Source of the DNA: Candidatus Pacearchaeota archaeon
Lineage (GTDB): Archaea; Nanoarchaeota; Nanoarchaeia; Pacearchaeales; GW2011-AR1
DNA length: 10,237 nt
Assembly (NCBI GenBank): GCA_002690445.1
Contig: NZER01000442.1
Location: forward strand, 1-10,237
Direction of reading: 5' to 3'
The notes beneath the pieces were generated by a model, which made no database searches, was not told the origin of the DNA, and saw only the letters and a list, made by a program, of their open reading frames with translations. Positions 6,646 to 10,237 of this stretch are shown piece by piece. The position numbers were made by a program, and so were the translations under genes. Position 1 is the stretch's first letter. Every line of letters starts with the position of its first letter.

Positions 6646-7152
6646 ATGGATTTTGAAATAGATGTCAGCGGGGGAGATATTCTAACAAAAGATTATGTTA
6701 TTTGCATCGCAAGTAAGAACATAACCAAAGGATTTAAATTTACAAGCGAACTAATAAAAATATTGAGATCCCGCCATGGTGAAGGCAAATACAGGTACCT
6801 CCATTCAAGACATGGTAAATCCCTATTAAAGATTAGGATTTACTGTACGATTATTTATTATCTTTTTAAGGATCTTAATCTCAAAAATAAAGAATTAAAT
6901 CTTAAAATTTGCAGGGATTTTCACGGGCATGAAAGAGAAATTACCTCTAACTTAAAATATTTTTTAGAAGATAAACTTGGATTAAAAATCAATACCAGTT
7001 ACTTAAGATTAACAAAAGGTGATAGTGCAGATAAATATGCAAACCTAATGAGGAAAGATAAAAAGAATGAACTAAGTTATTATGTTAAAATATCTTTAGA
7101 AGAAATAGAAAAATTTCTTAAATGTATCCGTGGGCCTCAGACGAGGCCATAA
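6646..7152 (+). CDS. Conserved-looking hypothetical protein, co-transcribed with the regulator
   Basis: Encodes 168 residues. I cannot assign a family. It opens with MDFEIDVSGGD, an acidic strand followed by YVICIASKN, then has SRHGEGKYRYLHSRHGKS with many His/Arg/Lys, a hydrophobic helix (IYCTIIYYLFKDL), CRDFHGHEREITSNLKYFL, and a late KGDSADKYANLMRKDKK. Scattered acidic residues next to predicted strands could be a metal-dependent nuclease centre of the RNase H-like type, but this is speculation. It starts 7 bases after the HTH_10 stop, so the two form one unit. The last nine codons (CIRGPQTRP) are read from the structured element at 7123-7203. The native protein therefore probably ended near EKFLK, and the tail may be a later extension. 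Confidence 0.6.
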   Translation: MDFEIDVSGGDILTKDYVICIASKNITKGFKFTSELIKILRSRHGEGKYRYLHSRHGKSLLKIRIYCTIIYYLFKDLNLKNKELNLKICRDFHGHEREITSNLKYFLEDKLGLKINTSYLRLTKGDSADKYANLMRKDKKNELSYYVKISLEEIEKFLKCIRGPQTRP

Positions 7153-7203
7153 TGTAGGTACGCCCTCAGGAATGAAACCTGCGAACTCCCTACCTTGGAT
7201 ACA
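7123..7203. ncRNA. 81-base structured RNA-like element, possible TnpB guide-RNA relic
   Basis: The ends form a perfect 7-pair stem, TGTATCC (7123-7129) with GGATACA (7197-7203). Inside are a very stable hairpin GGCCTC-AGAC-GAGGCC (7133-7148), a stem GTAGG (7154-7158) with CCTAC (7189-7193), and within that a hairpin CAGG-AATGAAA-CCTG (7167-7181). The GC content is well above the flanks. Size and closing stem recall a tRNA, but there is no anticodon arm or T loop, so I reject tRNA. One plus frame through it contains TPSGMKPANSLPW, which faintly resembles the Met-Lys-Pro/Asn-Glu-Ala tails at the end of archaeal TnpB proteins, where the coding end overlaps the guide RNA. A solitary TnpB-type RNA scaffold left from an IS605-group element is one explanation; a riboswitch-like or guide RNA is another. 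Strand is uncertain. Confidence 0.5.
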
Positions 7204-7268
7204 AATATAATATGTTTCAAAACTATTTAAACTTTTCTCCTCAACAAAACTTTTAGAAATTTACACAT

Positions 7269-7303
7269 AAAACACGACAATTGTCGCTATAAATTATAAA
7301 AAG
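7269..7303 (+). promoter_or_regulatory. Promoter and candidate operator of the RiPP operon
   Basis: AAAACACGACAATTGTCG (7269-7286) contains the perfect palindrome CGACAATTGTCG and matches the motif upstream of the HTH_10 gene. It abuts a strong TATA region, TATAAATTATAAAAA (7288-7302). A site immediately upstream of TATA is the position of the Bat activator site at haloarchaeal bop, so activation is likely. The transcript should start near 7315-7330, leaving a leader of about 30-45 bases. A leader dyad TCTTAG-gat-CTAAGA (7308-7322) and a repeated ATCTAAGAT (7315-7323, 7342-7350) follow. Confidence 0.6.
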
Positions 7304-7358
7304 GTTTTCTTAGGATCTAAGATTATGATCAACACAAATAAATCTAAGATACAAAAAA

Positions 7359-7634
7359 ATGGTTGCATTACTTAACAAGATTCCAGAAGGCAGCATAGAA
7401 AATAAGCCACTTAGAGAACTGGTTGCAACTCTTAGGGAAGGGGAAGCAGCAGGAATTGACCCGCTAAGAATGACACCCGATAGTGCTCAACAATTCCAAA
7501 GTGCAAAAAAAGGTCCAAAACCAAGTCCGAAAAAACATCCCCAACATACAGACCATACTGATTATGGAGAGCATACTGATACAGCTCCAAAGTATTCAGA
7601 TCATGTATCACCTCATTCAGATTATTGCGATTAA
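7359..7634 (+). CDS. RiPP precursor peptide with repeated His/Tyr-x-Asp core (triceptide type)
   Basis: A 91-residue peptide that is probably the substrate of the radical SAM enzyme 18 bases downstream. Residues 1-57 look like a leader: a helix-prone start, PLRELVATLREGEAAG (17-32), then a Gln/Lys/Pro spacer ending KKGPKPSPKK. Residues 60-91 are a different low-complexity region made of tripeptides led by His or Tyr: HPQ, HTD, HTD, YGE, HTD (60-74 without gaps), TAPK, YSD, HVS, P, HSD, YCD to the last residue. Aromatic-x-Asp is the motif in which SPASM radical SAM enzymes join the ring carbon of residue 1 to the beta carbon of residue 3, making three-residue cyclophanes. No Gly-Gly or other obvious protease site precedes the core; KK at 58-59 could serve. 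No signal peptide is present. It could alternatively be a metal-binding His-rich protein, but the neighbouring maturase argues for modification. Confidence 0.85.
   Translation: MVALLNKIPEGSIENKPLRELVATLREGEAAGIDPLRMTPDSAQQFQSAKKGPKPSPKKHPQHTDHTDYGEHTDTAPKYSDHVSPHSDYCD
7536..7631 (+). repeat. Core-peptide tripeptide repeats
   Basis: This DNA encodes residues 60-91 of the precursor, nine tripeptides starting with an aromatic-type residue (His six times, Tyr three times). Five have Thr or Ser in the middle and Asp third (HTD x3, YSD, HSD), and YCD ends the chain. The codons vary between copies (CAT ACA GAC, CAT ACT GAT), so the pattern is held by selection on protein sequence and not by recent DNA duplication alone. 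Confidence 0.8.
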
Positions 7635-7652
7635 ATAAATTAATAATGAAAA

Positions 7653-8762
7653 ATGGTCAAACAAACAGAAAACAACGGGCTGACAGTTGTTATAAAACCA
7701 ACTCGCAACTGTAATTTAAAATGTAAATATTGTTCTGTCGGAGATCCAACATCTATTTATATGACTGAAGAAATAGCAGAACACGCAATAGAAAAAATTG
7801 TGACACGTTCCCCAAAAAGCACTACTAAATTTATTTGGCACGGGGGAGAACCACTCTTACTAGGAACAGATTTTTATAAACACATCCTCCAAGTCCAGAA
7901 ACCACTAAGGACTAAAGGAGTAAGAATTTCTAATGTCGCCCAAAGTAATGGGACCTTAATTACAGAAGAGTGGGCTAAATTTTTTAAGGGAAATAACTTC
8001 GGAGTCGGATTAAGTATTGACGGACCTAAAGAAGTTAATGATCGCACAAGGGTTTTTAGCCAAGACAACGGAGCTTTCGAAGCAATACAAAAAGGAGCAA
8101 GAATCCTAGATGAACATGACGTCAATTACGGATACCTAGCTGTTGTGAGCAGACATAATGTAGATTCAATTGATGCAATTATCAATTTTATGCAAGAACA
8201 AAAAAAGAGATTTAAACTAGTTGCAGTTGCTCCAATTGGCAGAGCTGCTAAGGCAGTAGATGACATAATGATTGAAGGAAATAGTTTTTCTGATTCTCAG
8301 ATAAGATTATTTAACAGGTGGATGGATGAAGGAGACATTTACGCAAGGTCTGCTCTTTGGAAATATCTTGTCCCAGTTTTAACAGGAAGCCCAATTGAAT
8401 GCATTTTTTACCAAGATTGCCAGCAATCATTTATAGGCGTGGATTCAAATGGAGATGTATATCCTTGTGGAAGATTCTGCGGAGGCAATGAATTACGTTA
8501 CGGAAATTTAGTAAAAGAGTCTTTTGAAGACATATGGAATCATCCCGCAAGGCTTGCATTAACAAAAAGATCTGAAAATCTTCCAGACAAATGCCAAAAA
8601 AATTGCGACTATATCTCTATTTATAATGGTGGGTGTCCGCTGCAAGGTTCCTTAAGTGAAGAAGATGGAGATATAAATTCTGCAGACTATAACTGCGGGC
8701 AATACAAAAGAATTTTCCAAGCAATGCATGACAGAGTTTGCAAGGAAGCAGGAGTAGAATGA
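7653..8762 (+). CDS. Radical SAM/SPASM peptide maturase
   Basis: A 369-residue enzyme. The radical SAM cluster motif is C20-x3-C24-x2-C27 (TRNCNLKCKYC), with GGEP at 64-67 for SAM binding, SNGTLI at 98-103 and LSIDGP at 120-125. The C-terminal SPASM domain supplies cysteines for two extra 4Fe-4S clusters: C250, C256, C272, C276, C314, C318, C328 and C348, including the C-x-n-GDVYPC signature and GGC. The length and layout match anSME/XyeB-like maturases that act on ribosomal peptides. By context the substrate is the 91-residue precursor encoded 18 bases before it, and the reaction is probably His/Tyr-to-Asp C-C cross-linking. An oxidation or epimerisation chemistry cannot be excluded from sequence alone. 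No N-terminal RRE domain is evident; leader recognition may rely on the SPASM region or an unlinked partner. A stand-alone sulfatase maturase is unlikely, as no sulfatase is nearby. Confidence 0.92.
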   Translation: MVKQTENNGLTVVIKPTRNCNLKCKYCSVGDPTSIYMTEEIAEHAIEKIVTRSPKSTTKFIWHGGEPLLLGTDFYKHILQVQKPLRTKGVRISNVAQSNGTLITEEWAKFFKGNNFGVGLSIDGPKEVNDRTRVFSQDNGAFEAIQKGARILDEHDVNYGYLAVVSRHNVDSIDAIINFMQEQKKRFKLVAVAPIGRAAKAVDDIMIEGNSFSDSQIRLFNRWMDEGDIYARSALWKYLVPVLTGSPIECIFYQDCQQSFIGVDSNGDVYPCGRFCGGNELRYGNLVKESFEDIWNHPARLALTKRSENLPDKCQKNCDYISIYNGGCPLQGSLSEEDGDINSADYNCGQYKRIFQAMHDRVCKEAGVE

Positions 8763-8796
8763 AAACAAATAAAAACTAAACAAACCTAATAACAAA

Positions 8797-10131
8797 ATGT
8801 TAAACATCTACATTTATCTCGGGGCATATATCCTTCTCCTCCTTATTATCTCTTATACTATTTCACGAAAACAAGATGAAGAAGACTTTCTTATAAGCGG
8901 CAGAAACCGCGGAGGTTGGCAAATCTTAGCTTCTAAATTTGCAGCAGGTATCGGGGCTGGTTTTTTTATTACATACACCGGATTTGCTTATGAATACGGC
9001 CTCGGTGTTTTTGCTATGTTGTTCGGTACGTTTGTAGGATATCTTTTATTTGCATACTGGGCAGCTCCAAAAATATATGAGTATTCTAAAGAGAAAAAAT
9101 TTTATACAATGGGGGATTATGTTTACCACAAAACAAAAAATATATTTACAGTAAAACTAACAAACATCCTATCTAATATTATCTTATTTGGCTGGTTGCT
9201 TGTCGGAATAATCGGCGGAGCAAAAATAATTAGTGATTTCGGTTTGTTATCTTATAACATAGCTGTACTCCTCACAGTCTTAGTAATTCTAGTTTATATT
9301 TACCTAGCAGGATTTAAAGCAGTCATTATCACAGATGTTATCCAGGCAATTATTATCCTTGCCTTGCTGTCCCTAGTAACTTTTAGCATTATTGGTTCTG
9401 GCAATCTTTCAGAAATACTAAGTGTACAAACAGGAGGCATTGAAATTAGTACTGCTATCGGGTTTTTCTTATTTGGATTATTAGCTATTTTTTCATATTC
9501 AAATATGTTCCAGCTATGTTATGCTGCAAAAACTAAGAAAAAATTAAAACACGGCATTGGTTTTGCAGTTATTCCTATTCTAATTGCCATGTTTTTCCTC
9601 CTCCTCATTGGTCTGTATATGGCTGCAAATGCTCCTGGTTTAGATCCTAGCCTTGTATTCACAGGAGCATTAAAGAACTTTCTTCCCCTTTCACTCTTAC
9701 CATTAGGAATAGTTTTGTTTTTTGCCGGAATCATGAGCTCAGCAGATACAAATGTGTATGCCATATCCTCCCACTATGTCCTATCAAAGAAGAACAAATC
9801 TATTTTCCCAGTTAAATCAATAAGAATGACAACAATTATCTTAATGATCATCACCACATTTATTGCACTACTTTTTACAAATATTGTTGATGTCTCTATT
9901 ATCGCAGGAGGAATTTCTCTCACCCTTTCATTCCCAATAATCTACCTGCTTTTGAATGGCGAAAATTCAAAACGTTTTGTAGGATCTACAACCGGAGGAT
10001 TAATCGGCTTAGTAGGTGGAATAGCTATCTTCGGAATAGAACCTATAATTGCGATTACTGTTATAGCTGGAGGAATCCTAGGTTTATTATGGAATTTTAA
10101 GTCTAAGAAGAAAAAAGATTTCAGCCCCTAG
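8797..10131 (+). CDS. Sodium:solute symporter family (SSS) membrane protein
   Basis: A 444-residue protein with about 12-13 hydrophobic helices and a LeuT-type fold, as in PutP and SGLT. Family marks are FLISGR (31-36) after the first helix, AGFKAVIITDVIQ (171-183), the QLCYAAKTKKKLKHG loop (239-253) and SSADTN (314-319), whose serines fall at the Na2 sodium site of the family. The length is slightly short for the family, with no C-terminal kinase or other extension. It starts 34 bases after the maturase stop on the same strand, so it is probably in the peptide operon. The substrate is unknown. Members usually import sugars, amino acids or organic acids with sodium; peptide export by this family would be novel. 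It could also take up a nutrient that the peptide helps obtain, such as a metal-loaded or amino-acid complex. Confidence 0.9.
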   Translation: MLNIYIYLGAYILLLLIISYTISRKQDEEDFLISGRNRGGWQILASKFAAGIGAGFFITYTGFAYEYGLGVFAMLFGTFVGYLLFAYWAAPKIYEYSKEKKFYTMGDYVYHKTKNIFTVKLTNILSNIILFGWLLVGIIGGAKIISDFGLLSYNIAVLLTVLVILVYIYLAGFKAVIITDVIQAIIILALLSLVTFSIIGSGNLSEILSVQTGGIEISTAIGFFLFGLLAIFSYSNMFQLCYAAKTKKKLKHGIGFAVIPILIAMFFLLLIGLYMAANAPGLDPSLVFTGALKNFLPLSLLPLGIVLFFAGIMSSADTNVYAISSHYVLSKKNKSIFPVKSIRMTTIILMIITTFIALLFTNIVDVSIIAGGISLTLSFPIIYLLLNGENSKRFVGSTTGGLIGLVGGIAIFGIEPIIAITVIAGGILGLLWNFKSKKKKDFSP

Positions 10132-10221
10132 ATAAACTTTAAAAACCCCCCCACCTTCCTAAAATTACAAAATCTGGTCTGCGGGACACTCAAATAATAG
10201 CCCGCTGGAATCAAATTTAAA
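10132..10221 (+). other. Intergenic spacer with small hairpin
   Basis: ATAAACTTTAAAAAC (10132-10146) is TATA-like and is followed by a C run. GCGGG (10181-10185) pairs with CCCGC (10201-10205) around a 15-base loop. AAATAATA (10192-10199) lies about 26 bases before the possible start at 10222 and could be its TATA box. No tRNA can be folded here. Confidence 0.35.
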
Positions 10222-10237
10222 ATGGCTTTCAAGATAA
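10222..10237 (+). CDS. Possible start of a gene running off the right edge
   Basis: An ATG at 10222 opens a frame reading MAFKI before the window ends. Upstream context (AATTTAAA and a TATA-like box about 26 bases before) suits a leaderless start. Five residues are too few to identify it. Some archaeal ribosomal S6e proteins begin in a similar way, but I would not name it on this. Confidence 0.35.

Noticed and set aside
7123..7203. A tRNA gene, suggested by the 81-base size and perfect 7-pair end stem
   Set aside because: The second arm is a 6-pair stem with a 4-base loop. There is no 5-pair anticodon stem with a 7-base loop where one is needed, and no TTCRA loop in a 5-pair stem before the acceptor, on either strand.
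7325..7375. Sixteen-residue upstream reading frame overlapping the precursor start
   Set aside because: It is short, composed of AT-rich leader sequence, and has no sign of selection; it is probably chance.
7536..7631. Precursor core as a CRISPR-like or microsatellite repeat
   Set aside because: The copies differ at the DNA level and the repeat holds only in the protein frame; there are no spacers of regular length.
10181..10205. Start of a tRNA or other RNA gene at the GCGGG...CCCGC hairpin
   Set aside because: Only one 5-pair stem is present, with a 15-base AT-rich loop and no further arms before a possible start codon at 10222.

Overview
The window looks like a piece of a low-GC archaeal chromosome. 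The evidence is an archaeal-type initiation factor aIF5B, a Bat-like regulator with an HTH_10 domain, a Dph2-type domain, and TATA-like boxes about 25-28 bases before several start codons with no Shine-Dalgarno motif (leaderless transcripts). Compact proteins, Lys/Ile-rich composition and many orphan small proteins suggest a DPANN lineage (Woesearchaeota/Pacearchaeota-like). That placement is an inference from style and is not proven by a marker gene.

Left part (1-3146) is a minus-strand gene run. In transcription order it holds a Dph2 fragment with only the first of the usual three domains, a two-HKD phospholipase D/cardiolipin-synthase-like protein, a membrane thiol-disulfide transporter (exported thioredoxin domain fused ahead of a CcdA/DsbD membrane domain), and a small protein with a tandem 15-residue repeat. 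Beyond its 3' end lies a 156-base inverted-repeat element (132-287).

Middle part (3180-5748) is plus-strand housekeeping: a small Lys-tailed protein fired from a shared divergent promoter, infB (aIF5B), and a small protein that overlaps the infB stop. A second inverted-repeat element (5771-5942) follows. It shares an unusual core with the first one: a GGGCGAG box, a hairpin whose stem differs in sequence but not in pairing, and an identical TTACGTTCC loop.

Right part (5955-10131) is the accessory and most interesting region. An HTH_10 regulator, split by a one-base shift in a run of seven A, is followed by a conserved-looking unknown gene, an 81-base structured RNA-like element, and then a three-gene set: a 91-residue peptide precursor, a radical SAM/SPASM maturase and a sodium:solute symporter-family membrane protein. 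The precursor C-terminus is almost entirely tripeptides that start with His or Tyr and mostly end in Asp (HTD, HTD, YGE, HTD, YSD, HVS, HSD, YCD). This is the pattern expected of radical-SAM three-residue cyclophane peptides (triceptides). The regulator gene and the precursor gene share a near-identical 18-base promoter motif (AAAACACGACAATNNTCG). It sits downstream of the TATA-like box at the regulator and directly upstream of the TATA box at the precursor. This suggests one regulon in which the HTH_10 protein limits itself and activates the peptide operon.

The right edge (10132-10237) holds a short spacer with a small hairpin and perhaps the first codons of a further plus-strand gene.
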